From an uncultured Bacilli bacterium (GTDB lineage: Bacteria > Bacillota_I > Bacilli_A > RF39 > UBA660), in contig CAKOOS010000016.1 of NCBI GenBank assembly GCA_934098735.1, positions 1-23,797 of the forward strand: DNA of 23,797 nt. Direction: 5' to 3'. Position 1 is the first letter of the stretch, and every line of letters begins with the position of its first letter. The notes under the pieces are model-generated. The model worked only from the letters and a program-made list of their open reading frames with translations. It was not told the origin of the DNA and searched no databases. The position numbers were made by a program, and so were the translations under genes. Below, in pieces: positions 14,840 through 22,963 of the stretch.

Positions 14840-14872
14840 AAAAAAGAATAATCACTTATCTGATTATTCTTT
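14840..14872 (-). terminator. Terminator of the sipW-secreted protein unit
   Basis: A perfect 12-bp stem, AAAGAATAATCA/TGATTATTCTTT (14872-14861 with 14854-14843), with a 6-base loop and a T-run. It overlaps the stop codon of the gene, so termination begins within it. Confidence 0.8.
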
Positions 14873-16394
14873 AATTAATTCTGATTGGTAGTGTTGATGA
14901 GCCATCTCCACTTACATAAGTTATATTTGAATTTAGATAGAAAGTTGGTCTTATTGTAAAAGTATTATTTGCTGATGATCCTGAGATAGAACAATTGCTA
15001 TTTATAGCAAAAAAACTACTTTTATCTTCAGATCGTTTTGTTATTACTGGCTCATAATAATTCATATTGTACCAATTTTTTCCTTTGGAATTTCTAAAAT
15101 CGTTACCATTGTTATTAAAACCAACATATAACCAATATCGAGGAGAAGATGCATAAATATGATCTGATATATATATTAAACCTATTTTCGCTTCATAAGT
15201 TGAATTAGTTATTGGTGAAACTATTTCATTTTGATAAACTTTATTAACTGAACCTGAAGCTATGCTTCCCCAACTGCCAGCATTTATTTTCCATGAGTGA
15301 GTTGCAATTTTATTTGCCCAAGTTGTTCCAATGTTATTTATAAAGTTTGTATTTAGATTAACTTTGTTTAAAAGTGATGTTGTCCAGTCATTTGACCCTT
15401 TACCATTATTTATCGTAGTGTCATTTTTATAATTCATATAATATGCATCTTCGCGGGCATAATCTCCATCTGTTCCTAGTAAATCTGATTTGGCATAGCT
15501 AGCTTTTACGAGTTTTACTTCACTTCCAAATACTCCGATGATTCTATATAGATTTTCACTTGGACAAGTACTTGCGTCTGATCCAAAACATACATAATTA
15601 TTGACGTTTTCACTTGCTCCGGCATAACGATATGAATCATCATTTGCTCCGTTTGTAAGTGATTGATCATGATGATATATTTCTGTTACTGTGCTTGATG
15701 TTGAAAGAGTTTTTATACAGTTTGCTAAGTTTGCTCCTCTTGCACATACATCTGCTAGAACGCTATTTATATTTTCTTTTTGAATATTTATTTTTGCTTT
15801 AAATGTAGCTCCAGCATTAGCTGTTTGATCACTATCTAAGTTTACTAACGTTATTGTTATATTCCAATCTTCTTCTTTTGTTCCTGTTGATACGATTTCA
15901 TGATTATTAGCTATTTTTACTAAGCCTTCTTTATTTGTTATATCATATCCTGATACTCCCCCGATTGTTACATAACTTACTCCTTCTAAATTTTTTATTT
16001 CGTTTCCAGCTTTATCTGTTATGCTTAATATTAATTCAGCTGTTTTATTACTTGTTGTATATTTAAATGAATTTTCTGTTATATTTAGATACACATAATA
16101 ATTAGCTGTTGCACTATTTGTACTATTATTGGCTGTTAATACTACTTTAGCATAACTACTTCCCATTTTATTTCCTTTACCTTTTCCAAATGAGGTTTGA
16201 TCTGCTGTAAAGAATATATCACTACCTGTTGAAAACACTAGTGAATCTGTTGTTGCTGTTTTTACATTTATATCTGTTTGAGTTGCTCCGCCACCTTGTG
16301 TTCTAAAGTAAGCATAAGTTACTCCGACTGCAAATATCATTAGTGTTACTACACTTATTATCATTAATACTGTTCTTTTTCTCTCTTCGTTCAT
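14871..16394 (-). CDS. Large secreted protein with a SipW-type signal peptide
   Basis: The 507-residue protein is exported. I start it at the ATG at 16394, after AGCGGTG. Its N-terminus is basic, then a hydrophobic stretch (8-27) ends in VTYAYF, the pattern cleaved by SipW-like peptidases and seen in TasA/camelysin proteins. The first half (about 35-210) is beta-rich and resembles that family in layout. The C-terminal half starts around CIKTLSTSSTVTEIYHHD and includes LYRIIGVFGSEVKLVKASYA and RPTFYLNSNITYVSGDGSS, like C-terminal domains of many gut-Firmicute surface proteins of unknown function. It lies 30 bases after the peptidase gene, so it is its likely substrate. No LPXTG motif or C-terminal membrane anchor is seen. 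Confidence 0.8.
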   Translation of the reverse strand: MNEERKRTVLMIISVVTLMIFAVGVTYAYFRTQGGGATQTDINVKTATTDSLVFSTGSDIFFTADQTSFGKGKGNKMGSSYAKVVLTANNSTNSATANYYVYLNITENSFKYTTSNKTAELILSITDKAGNEIKNLEGVSYVTIGGVSGYDITNKEGLVKIANNHEIVSTGTKEEDWNITITLVNLDSDQTANAGATFKAKINIQKENINSVLADVCARGANLANCIKTLSTSSTVTEIYHHDQSLTNGANDDSYRYAGASENVNNYVCFGSDASTCPSENLYRIIGVFGSEVKLVKASYAKSDLLGTDGDYAREDAYYMNYKNDTTINNGKGSNDWTTSLLNKVNLNTNFINNIGTTWANKIATHSWKINAGSWGSIASGSVNKVYQNEIVSPITNSTYEAKIGLIYISDHIYASSPRYWLYVGFNNNGNDFRNSKGKNWYNMNYYEPVITKRSEDKSSFFAINSNCSISGSSANNTFTIRPTFYLNSNITYVSGDGSSTLPIRIN

Positions 16395-16424
16395 TTTACG
16401 CACCGCTTTCTAATAATTATTATC

Positions 16425-17165
16425 TTATTTTAGTGTTGGTAAGTCATCAATGTCAACATCATCGTCATCATCCATGAATGTTAAATTATTAGGCTCAGAA
16501 ACAATTTTTGGTGTATAAGGTAATAATTTTTTTTCACTATTAAATAAAATATTTTTTATTTTTAATTTTTCTTGTTTTTCTTCATTTTTATTTTTTATTA
16601 TTCTTAAAATATCTTTAATAATTATATATAGTGCTGGCACTAAAATAAACATTAGCCAGCCCATACTTGAAGCCATGAAACTTTGAACTTTACCCAGCCC
16701 AGGTATTCTTAATGCTACTTTACCTACGATACTATTAAAAGAAACATCTACACCATCATCAACTAGATTGTTGTCACCTTTAGTTTTATAATAATAATTT
16801 CCTTCTTTATCTTTACTTATTGCTATAACGCGATGAGTAATTGTTCCTCCTTCTACACCTGGAATACTAGAGTTAAATGTTATAACATCATTTATTTTAA
16901 CATCTTCTGGTTTTTCTAATTTTACGTCAATTACAACATCGTAAACATTTATATTAGGTACCATGCTTGGACTTACGATTGTATATAAAGAAAATTTTGG
17001 TTCATAACCAGTTCCTTTAGCTACGTATACTTTCGTAGCAATAAAATAATAAAGTAAAAATGCAGCACAAATTAAAAGTAAAACAAAAACAGTCCAACTT
17101 ATAATGGTTGAAATCAACTTAAATATTTCTTTTAAACTTAACTTATTTTTCACCTCATTATCCAT
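16425..17165 (-). CDS. sipW: Signal peptidase I, SipW/ER type
   Basis: A membrane serine protease that cleaves signal peptides. The 246-residue protein has a TM helix (about 17-42), the catalytic Ser in IVSPSMVP (Ser67), His in TITHRVI (His111), then YKTKGDNN (127-133). A Ser-His pair with no general-base Lys is the ER/SipW type. A second TM (about 164-185) is followed by a charged cytosolic tail ending in an Asp cluster (about 232-241), longer than in B. subtilis SipW. The ATG follows GGGAAG. It is the first gene of a two-gene unit with its likely substrate and has its own promoter. Confidence 0.88.
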   Translation of the reverse strand: MDNEVKNKLSLKEIFKLISTIISWTVFVLLLICAAFLLYYFIATKVYVAKGTGYEPKFSLYTIVSPSMVPNINVYDVVIDVKLEKPEDVKINDVITFNSSIPGVEGGTITHRVIAISKDKEGNYYYKTKGDNNLVDDGVDVSFNSIVGKVALRIPGLGKVQSFMASSMGWLMFILVPALYIIIKDILRIIKNKNEEKQEKLKIKNILFNSEKKLLPYTPKIVSEPNNLTFMDDDDDVDIDDLPTLK

Positions 17166-17188
17166 ACTGCACTTCCCTATTCTTTATT

Positions 17189-17217
17189 ATTATATCCAAA
17201 TTTCTTTTAAATAGCAA
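17189..17217 (-). promoter_or_regulatory. Promoter of the sipW unit
   Basis: TTGCTA (17217-17212) and TATAAT (17194-17189) with a 17-base spacer. The gap between sipW and the tRNA (17166-17350) otherwise holds AT-rich sequence and the divergent tRNA promoter. Confidence 0.65.
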
Positions 17218-17307
17218 TAAAGTTCGACAAATAATACGTAAAATCACAGACAATAATTACCAATACAAAAGTATATTTTTTTGTTTATTACATATTATTT
17301 AGTGAAT

Positions 17308-17335
17308 TTGCTTTACAAAAAGCATAATTTATATT
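17308..17335 (+). promoter_or_regulatory. Promoter of tRNA-Cys
   Basis: TTGCTT (17308-17313) and TATATT (17330-17335) with a 16-base spacer; the start is expected about 9 bases before the tRNA. Confidence 0.5.
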
Positions 17336-17350
17336 AAAATTAATTTGTCT

Positions 17351-17425
17351 GGAACCGTAGCCAAGTGGCTAAGGCGTGGGTCTGCAACACCCTGATCACC
17401 AGTTCGAATCTGGTCGGTTCCTCCA
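17351..17425 (+). tRNA. tRNA-Cys (anticodon GCA)
   Basis: The acceptor arms GGAACCG (17351-17357) and CGGTTCC (17415-17421) pair fully. The anticodon loop contains GCA at about 17384, the T loop TTCGAATC is standard, the discriminator base is T (17422), a Cys identity element, and CCA (17423-17425) is encoded. It is a single tRNA transcribed alone. Confidence 0.95.
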
Positions 17426-17427
17426 AA

Positions 17428-17468
17428 AAAAATTAAACCATCAACTATTTTGTTGATGGTTTTCTTTT
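17428..17468. terminator. Bidirectional terminator after tRNA-Cys
   Basis: An 11-bp stem, AAACCATCAAC/GTTGATGGTTT (17435-17445 with 17452-17462), has a 6-base loop, a T-rich run on the right and an eight-base A-run on the left, so it can stop both directions. It overlaps the last codons and stop of the minus-strand gene at 17445. Confidence 0.8.
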
Positions 17469-18158
17469 TAATTGTATTTCTTGATTTCTTCCAAAGTTGG
17501 CAATAACTTCAATTCTTGTAAAATCTACATATTTTCCATTTTTGATTATATCAGCAATTCTTTTATAATTATCAAGTTCTTTATTTTTAAATATTGATTG
17601 ACTAAATTTTTGATCATTTTTGGTAGCATAAACGCTTACTTCAACATCAAATCCTAAACGTTGCATAGCTTTTCTAAATTTATGATAATCTACAAAACCA
17701 GAAACAGCATGATAACTAAAAGCTACTTTATTATCTATATTTAATTCTTTAATACCTGTCTTTTCTGGATTAAGATAAAAATGAACGTAGACAATATTTG
17801 GATCAATGCTTGTTATATGATTCTCAAATACTTTCATTTTTTCTTGACACTTTTCATTATAAGTTAATTCACTATTCTTTTGAACTTTTTCTAAGGCTTC
17901 TGGATAATCCTTTTGACATAAAAGGCCAATTCTAGATGTAATACCAATTTGATCATAAGGAATATTATTTATAGCTAAATCTATAGCTACATTTTCAAAT
18001 AACTTTTCACAATCATCTATTACTCTTTCTGTATCTAGTTGAAAGAAATAATCGCTTATATCATCATATTGTTCTAAAACTTTATTGTTATAAAGTAATA
18101 CATATTTATCCTCTTTTTCTAAAACATTTTTTAGTTTTCTTAAATCTTTAATATTCAT
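17445..18158 (-). CDS. Hypothetical protein, 237 residues
   Basis: I do not recognise a family. The predicted protein is soluble, with no signal peptide or membrane helix. It has an Asp/Glu/Lys-rich N-terminal half (helical, about 1-125), then a section that looks like alternating strands and helices (about 130-237, including YVHFYLNPEK, FVDYHKFRKAMQRLGFDVEV and FTRIEVIANFG). It has two Cys and no obvious catalytic motif. The ATG follows GGGAGG. It has its own promoter and ends inside the bidirectional terminator, so it is monocistronic. Confidence 0.7.
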   Translation of the reverse strand: MNIKDLRKLKNVLEKEDKYVLLYNNKVLEQYDDISDYFFQLDTERVIDDCEKLFENVAIDLAINNIPYDQIGITSRIGLLCQKDYPEALEKVQKNSELTYNEKCQEKMKVFENHITSIDPNIVYVHFYLNPEKTGIKELNIDNKVAFSYHAVSGFVDYHKFRKAMQRLGFDVEVSVYATKNDQKFSQSIFKNKELDNYKRIADIIKNGKYVDFTRIEVIANFGRNQEIQLKRKPSTK

Positions 18159-18178
18159 GTTTCCTCCCTGATGTCCTT

Positions 18179-18207
18179 ATTATAGCATTATCTAAGTCTT
18201 AAGTAAA
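18179..18207 (-). promoter_or_regulatory. Promoter of the 237-residue hypothetical gene
   Basis: TTTACT (18207-18202) and TATAAT (18184-18179) with a 17-base spacer, directly after the upstream gene's stop. Confidence 0.7.
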
Positions 18208-19815
18208 TTATTTTAATTTAACAAGGTAACACCTGTTTCTTATGGTAATAAGTAAATTTACTTCGTCTGCTTTTAAAACATCACCACTTGTTTGAAGTAC
18301 TATTTTGTCTTTAAGCTTTGCTGGTGTTACATATTTAACACTACTTTTAATTCTTGTATCATTTAAAACATATTCTACTTCCATAAAATTATTAACAAAA
18401 GAATTTATATCATTTATATTTTGATATGAAGAGGCTGATTCATCTAATGATAAATTATAATCCATAACAATTAAAGCTTGTCTATTCATATATGAGGCAT
18501 CTGCTACTACTACATCTGTATAAGTACGGCAACTATTTTTATAACAATTTTGATAATTATATTCGTATCTATTACTAAATAAGACTGAATTTATAGATAA
18601 ATTGGAATCCTTTATTAAAGATGATGAAAAAGATATATTTTGATTAATTTCAGCTGTACTTACAATATCTACATTTTCATATTTTTTAGGTTTTAATTTT
18701 ATTGTAGCAGTTTTTGCTAAAAACTTATTTTGACTTTTCGTAGATGTTCCTATATATAATACTAGTTTAAAATTACTATTTTTATATTTTTCATCAATTT
18801 TATAGGCCATGATGAAGTTGTAGGTATTTCCTGAATATAATTTATTGTTCATATAAGGATTACCAAAATCTAAAAAATAATTTCCTGATTCTAGGGAAGG
18901 ATACAAATATTGATTTCCATAATAAAGTTTAAAATTATTATAATCTAAATACTTATCAGCATTAGAACTATTTTTAACATTAAACTTTATAACTACATAG
19001 TATTTCCCATCTTCTACAACATTTCCTTTTAAATCTAAATTAGTAATCATACTCTCTGAAATTGTTAAATTTAAGCCATTATAAGTTAGACTTTGATTTT
19101 CTTTATAATTATACTTTGTTTTTTCACTTTTTGTAATAATAAAATAACCTATTACTAAAACTAAAACAATACCTATTATAAAAAAGATAAATTTATTTTC
19201 TAAATAATAATATTTAAATTCTCGAAAAAAACGTCTAAACATTCTTTCAACTTTAAATGTTTGAAAGTTTAAATTTAATTCAATTTCTTCACTATCTTTA
19301 TCTGTTATTTCTAACTCTTTTAAATCACTTTTAAAATTAAATTGTTTTATATTAAATCCAAAAGATCTAAGCCCCATTATAATTATTAAGATAAATTGAG
19401 GATAATAAATTAATCCTGCAAAGTCACGATATGTTCTAGCAGATGCTGCATCCCAAAGTCCTTTAGATAATGAATTAATAAGTATCCAAGCAATAAATAA
19501 AAATATTAATAAAATTATATAATAAATAATACTAATAAAATATGTTTTATTAGGCTTTTTTTTAGTTTTTAGTAATATATATATTGTTACTAATATACCT
19601 ATTGCTAAAATAATTGCCACAAATAACCATGGGCTTATAGTATTACTTGCTAAATTATCTATTACAGAGACACTGTAATTATTATTAATATAGCTTCTAA
19701 AAAAGGATATTACTGTGTGACTTTTATAAGCAATAAAAATTGTTAAAAGTGTTAGAATAATATGAATAGTTCTAAAATTTTTAATTAGCATAGCATACGG
19801 CTTTTTAAGAATCAT
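18208..19815 (-). CDS. Multi-pass membrane protein with a large extracellular C-terminal domain
   Basis: I start it at the ATG at 19815 after GGGGTG (535 residues); an in-frame GTG at 19824 would overlap the ribosome site. Four or five membrane helices are visible (about 17-34, 62-84, 91-115, 135-152 and 209-228). A Lys/Glu-rich loop lies between the fourth and fifth. After the last helix, residues 230-535 look extracellular and beta-rich, with LTYNGLNLTISESM and VVIKFNVKNSSNADKYLDY, resembling DUF4352-like or FxLYD-like extracellular domains. One Cys pair sits in NCYKNSCR. Function unknown; the layout suggests a membrane-bound sensor or adhesion protein. It has its own promoter and no visible terminator. 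Confidence 0.7.
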   Translation of the reverse strand: MILKKPYAMLIKNFRTIHIILTLLTIFIAYKSHTVISFFRSYINNNYSVSVIDNLASNTISPWLFVAIILAIGILVTIYILLKTKKKPNKTYFISIIYYIILLIFLFIAWILINSLSKGLWDAASARTYRDFAGLIYYPQFILIIIMGLRSFGFNIKQFNFKSDLKELEITDKDSEEIELNLNFQTFKVERMFRRFFREFKYYYLENKFIFFIIGIVLVLVIGYFIITKSEKTKYNYKENQSLTYNGLNLTISESMITNLDLKGNVVEDGKYYVVIKFNVKNSSNADKYLDYNNFKLYYGNQYLYPSLESGNYFLDFGNPYMNNKLYSGNTYNFIMAYKIDEKYKNSNFKLVLYIGTSTKSQNKFLAKTATIKLKPKKYENVDIVSTAEINQNISFSSSLIKDSNLSINSVLFSNRYEYNYQNCYKNSCRTYTDVVVADASYMNRQALIVMDYNLSLDESASSYQNINDINSFVNNFMEVEYVLNDTRIKSSVKYVTPAKLKDKIVLQTSGDVLKADEVNLLITIRNRCYLVKLK

Positions 19816-19839
19816 ACTATACACCCCATTCTTAAATGT

Positions 19840-19868
19840 ATTGTATCAAAAACTAAAAAAAAAAACAA
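19840..19868 (-). promoter_or_regulatory. Putative promoter of the multi-pass protein gene
   Basis: TTGTTT (19868-19863) and TACAAT (19845-19840) with a 17-base spacer. The -35 overlaps the LysM gene terminator. Confidence 0.45.
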
Positions 19869-19881
19869 CTTAATGAAGTTG
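19855..19881 (-). terminator. Terminator of the LysM operon
   Basis: A CAACTT/AAGTTG stem (19881-19876 with 19871-19866) with a 4-base loop, followed on the minus strand by a T-run of 11 (complement of 19855-19865). It begins 2 bases after the LysM gene stop. Confidence 0.75.
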
Positions 19882-19883
19882 CT

Positions 19884-20333
19884 TTATCGTTTACTTACTA
19901 AGATTTGATCTTTTAGTAAATAGATTGTTTCATTTTGATTTAATAGTTCCAATTTAGAAATTTTAAATACATCACTTACAGTTTTAAGAGTATCTCCTTC
20001 AGCAGTTATATAATAGCTATAATTATTTTTAGGAATTAATAACTCTTGACCTGGATAAATATAATCTTCCATGTTTAAGCCATTTAAACTTGCTAAAAGT
20101 TTTGGATTTATATTATATTTTTCTGCTATTTTATAAAGTGAATCTCCACTTTCAATTACATAGGTATTAAAATATTTATCTTCGTTTTCTGGTACTATAA
20201 TCTCCATTCCTGCTCTTAAGTCATAATCATAATTCATATGATTTAAATTAAGTATATCTTGGGGTGCTGTATTAAATTTTTTAGCTATAGATCTTAGGTT
20301 ATCGTTTGGTGTTACAATATATTTATTAAACAT
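19884..20333 (-). CDS. Triple LysM-domain protein
   Basis: The 149-residue protein is made almost entirely of three LysM modules (about 4-48, 56-101 and 107-148), each with the YIV/YVI start, a GD- or ND-type turn followed by L, and an ILxLN-type helix segment. LysM binds peptidoglycan or related N-acetylglucosamine polymers. There is no signal peptide, membrane helix or catalytic domain, so a binding-only role, or export by another route or by lysis, must be considered. The ATG follows AGGAGTG. It is the last gene of the apparent lysin-PH-membrane protein-LysM operon and is followed by a strong terminator. Confidence 0.85.
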   Translation of the reverse strand: MFNKYIVTPNDNLRSIAKKFNTAPQDILNLNHMNYDYDLRAGMEIIVPENEDKYFNTYVIESGDSLYKIAEKYNINPKLLASLNGLNMEDYIYPGQELLIPKNNYSYYITAEGDTLKTVSDVFKISKLELLNQNETIYLLKDQILVSKR

Positions 20334-20376
20334 TCTATCACTCCTAGTAATAAAATATGTTCAATTTTAAAATTGG

Positions 20377-21441
20377 TTAAAATATAAATATCATGTTTTG
20401 ACTATTAAATTGCCACTCGCTATATTTAAGTAATGCTTTTTCTCCTTTTAATGGATTATAATAATATAAAATATCATCAGAAATATAATAAACATCAAAA
20501 TTATTTGCTTTTACAATCTTACTAATATTTCTATTTGACATCAATATTTTTTTATCGCTATCAATCATTTGTCCCATTAATTTATTATTTTCTAAAAAAT
20601 AACTAAATATTTTTTCATTTTCAAAAACTTTTTGATTATTTTTAAGTTTTTGATTAGTAGTTTTTTCCCAGTGACCATTTATTAACAATTTATATCCTGT
20701 TTTATAAATATCATTTTTCTTTAAATCAATATAATATTCTTGTTCATTTTTAATATCATATAAATATATTTTATTTTTATAATCTCCTAAAAAGTAACTA
20801 TTAAAATATAACTCATATCGAAGTTTAATATCTTTAATTTTAGCATTTTTGGGATTTATAAAATATAATTTATCAAATTTATAATCTTGATTATAGTCTG
20901 GTAACACTAAATAATTTTCATGTTGATAAATTAAATTTAAACTATATATGTCTTTAGCAAATATATTTATTACTTCATTTTTTTTAGGACTCAAATATAT
21001 AAAACTATGATAATTCCATAGTAAATAAATATTATTTTCTAAAGAATTTATTTTAATATTTTCAAAATTATTATTTTCTTTAAAGTTATCTATTTTATTT
21101 ATGTTACTAATATAGTAATTGTTATCTTCACTACATAATGAAAATACATCGACATATTTACTTTCAAGCTCTAAACAGGTGGTGTTATCATTTTCATTTA
21201 TATTAATTTTATTAATTAATTTTCTTTTATTAGTATATTTAGATAAACTAATTACTTCATACTCTTTATTTTTATACTTAAATAAAAATCTATAGTACTT
21301 ATTTTTTTTATGATATTCTTCAGTAACTTTTACTTTATCGATACTATAATCCATTTTATAGTTATGTTCCTTAAGATATATATACAAAAATATAATAAAT
21401 AATATTATTAAAATTACTACTACTTTCCAAACTTTTTTCAT
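20377..21441 (-). CDS. Single-span membrane protein of unknown function
   Basis: I do not recognise a family. The 354-residue protein has an N-terminal membrane helix (about 5-23) and then an extracellular, Asn/Lys/Tyr/Ile-rich, beta-rich chain. Repeating segments such as LYFINPKN, IYLYDIKNE and LYYYNPLKGE look like propeller blades (inference only). Its base composition is more AT-rich than its neighbours'. The ATG is one base after the stop of the PH-like gene and has no clear ribosome site, so it depends on coupled translation. It lies between cell-wall-binding genes, which suggests an envelope function. Confidence 0.65.
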   Translation of the reverse strand: MKKVWKVVVILIILFIIFLYIYLKEHNYKMDYSIDKVKVTEEYHKKNKYYRFLFKYKNKEYEVISLSKYTNKRKLINKININENDNTTCLELESKYVDVFSLCSEDNNYYISNINKIDNFKENNNFENIKINSLENNIYLLWNYHSFIYLSPKKNEVINIFAKDIYSLNLIYQHENYLVLPDYNQDYKFDKLYFINPKNAKIKDIKLRYELYFNSYFLGDYKNKIYLYDIKNEQEYYIDLKKNDIYKTGYKLLINGHWEKTTNQKLKNNQKVFENEKIFSYFLENNKLMGQMIDSDKKILMSNRNISKIVKANNFDVYYISDDILYYYNPLKGEKALLKYSEWQFNSQNMIFIF

Positions 21442-21442
21442 T

Positions 21443-21883
21443 TTACTTTGTATCTAATTTAGCATATTTTTTCTTTTCACTCATCATCATTTCACTAATA
21501 TTTGTTTCTATTTCATCTAGACCGCTTTTAGGTAAATTAGAAATAGTTACTTCTTCTTTTATAGTATCAATCTTAATTTTTCCCCAACAAAGTCCTTGAT
21601 AAACAAATAAGTCATTGTATAAATCTGGTGTAATAGAGCTTAAAAAATAACCCCATACAACACGTTTTTGTCCAATTAATATTCTTTTATTTGTAAGCAC
21701 AACTACACAAGTTGTAAAAAACTCATAAAACTTTTCATTTTTTTGTCCCCCAAAAGCAAATTTTACGTATTCGCCTGGATTTAAATGTTTTTCAACAACG
21801 TTGCAGTGATCTTTTAAATTCCAAACTACTCCACCGGGATGCTTTCTTTTAAATTCTAATGCTTTGTCATATACTTGTCCCAT
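21443..21883 (-). CDS. PH-like domain protein
   Basis: The 146-residue protein (ATG at 21883 after AGGTG; an in-frame GTG at 21892 is less likely) has a section that fits a bacterial PH-like fold (about 35-130). It contains GEYVKFAFGGQKN, then TTCVVVLTNKRILIGQKR, a hallmark of YokE/bPH-type domains, and TISNLPKSGLDEIETNISEMM at the end. It has no membrane helix or signal peptide, so it should be cytosolic. The role of these domains is poorly known. It is the second gene of the operon, 46 bases after the lysin gene. Confidence 0.75.
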   Translation of the reverse strand: MGQVYDKALEFKRKHPGGVVWNLKDHCNVVEKHLNPGEYVKFAFGGQKNEKFYEFFTTCVVVLTNKRILIGQKRVVWGYFLSSITPDLYNDLFVYQGLCWGKIKIDTIKEEVTISNLPKSGLDEIETNISEMMMSEKKKYAKLDTK

Positions 21884-21929
21884 TTTTATCACCTATAAAC
21901 ATTTTATACTATTTTTTTGGTTTTAGCAA

Positions 21930-22865
21930 TTATTTGTTTAAGTAATTGCTCGATACCCATCGATTAGAATATATTTGTGTCCATGATCCTTTATTACTTA
22001 TTTTGGCTATAGTTGTATTTTTAGGAATTGTAAATAATATTTTACCATTTGGTTTATTACGTACATTTAGAAAATAAGCAGTAGTTGTTGTTGTTTCATA
22101 ATAACTAGATGGTTTAGTTTGAGTTAAATATTCTAAATAAACATATTCTTTTTCACTTATTTTAGCCCAATTATTTTCTATATTTAAGATGTTTAGTTTT
22201 GTATTTTTAGGCAGTGTGTTAACAACTTTATAGTTTGTTCCAGGTCCATAACGAATATTTAAATTAACAGTTGTATAATATTCATTTCCCGTTATAGTTT
22301 CTTCATATAATACTTTAAAATCTATATTACGAGTATTTATAACTTCAGTAAATTTAGGATCTATGAAAAATGCTTGATCTGGTTTAATATTATCTTTAGT
22401 TGTTTTTAAAATCCATAAACCAAGATTATTTTTTTGCCATCCACCTCCATAAAATTTTCCTCGTCCTACAGTTATATGAAAATGTGGTCCCGTTGCATTG
22501 CCATCACTTCCTTTTTGAAAAATATTTTCACCTCTTTTATATTTCTTTCCAACATAAATATTTTTAAATTCTTTATCATCTGGATGCACAATCATAATTG
22601 TTACATAATCTGTAAATGTTGGAGTAATAACTGGGGTTGTACTTTCTATCCATAATGTATTTGAGGCACTCATTCCAACTCCATATATTTTTTTAACCAC
22701 TACTTCATCACATGGTGTATAAAAGTAACTATTTATTCCCGAGCCACAAGCATCATCTATTGGATAATCCTTAAGATTTCCTTTGCTATGCCTTAGATGA
22801 GTATAGTTATCACTATAACTTTGAGTTATATTCATGATTTTTAATGGATAAGTTAAATAGTTCAT
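21930..22865 (-). CDS. M23-like peptidase with two SH3-type wall-binding domains
   Basis: The 311-residue protein has an N-terminal domain (about 1-175) with GPHFHITVG (126-134). The HxH pair (His128, His130) is the hallmark of M23 endopeptidases that cut peptidoglycan cross-bridges. Upstream, HSKGNLKDYPIDDACG (26-41) would supply the other His and Asp, with a longer spacing than the usual HxxxD. Two SH3b-like segments follow (about 199-247 and 262-309), each with an NVR or NIR start. No signal peptide is visible, which is unusual for a wall hydrolase and more like a phage endolysin. The ATG follows AAAGGAG. It heads the putative four-gene unit, divergent from the acyltransferase. Confidence 0.78.
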   Translation of the reverse strand: MNYLTYPLKIMNITQSYSDNYTHLRHSKGNLKDYPIDDACGSGINSYFYTPCDEVVVKKIYGVGMSASNTLWIESTTPVITPTFTDYVTIMIVHPDDKEFKNIYVGKKYKRGENIFQKGSDGNATGPHFHITVGRGKFYGGGWQKNNLGLWILKTTKDNIKPDQAFFIDPKFTEVINTRNIDFKVLYEETITGNEYYTTVNLNIRYGPGTNYKVVNTLPKNTKLNILNIENNWAKISEKEYVYLEYLTQTKPSSYYETTTTTAYFLNVRNKPNGKILFTIPKNTTIAKISNKGSWTQIYSNRWVSSNYLNK

Positions 22866-22883
22866 ATTTCTCCTTTCTAATAT

Positions 22884-22912
22884 ATTTTATGAACTTGTCC
22901 TTTTTTTAGAAA
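22884..22912 (-). promoter_or_regulatory. Weak promoter candidate for the lysin operon
   Basis: TTTCTA (22912-22907) and TAAAAT (22889-22884) with a 17-base spacer. The -35 is poor, so the promoter may need an activator. Confidence 0.35.
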
Positions 22913-22918
22913 GAGTAT

Positions 22919-22948
22919 TTGTCCCATAGTTTATTGTTATGTTATAAT
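22919..22948 (+). promoter_or_regulatory. Promoter of the acyltransferase gene
   Basis: TTGTCC (22919-22924) and TATAAT (22943-22948) with an 18-base spacer. The start near 22955 would leave a leader of about 9 bases before the ATG at 22964, so translation may start with almost no leader. Confidence 0.65.
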
Positions 22949-22953
22949 AACAA
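22934..22953. promoter_or_regulatory. Palindrome over the acyltransferase -10 region
   Basis: TTGTTAT (22934-22940) and ATAACAA (22947-22953) flank 6 bases containing most of the -10. A protein bound here could block this promoter. No regulator gene is adjacent, so the protein is unknown. Confidence 0.4.
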
Positions 22954-22963
22954 AGTGATTATT

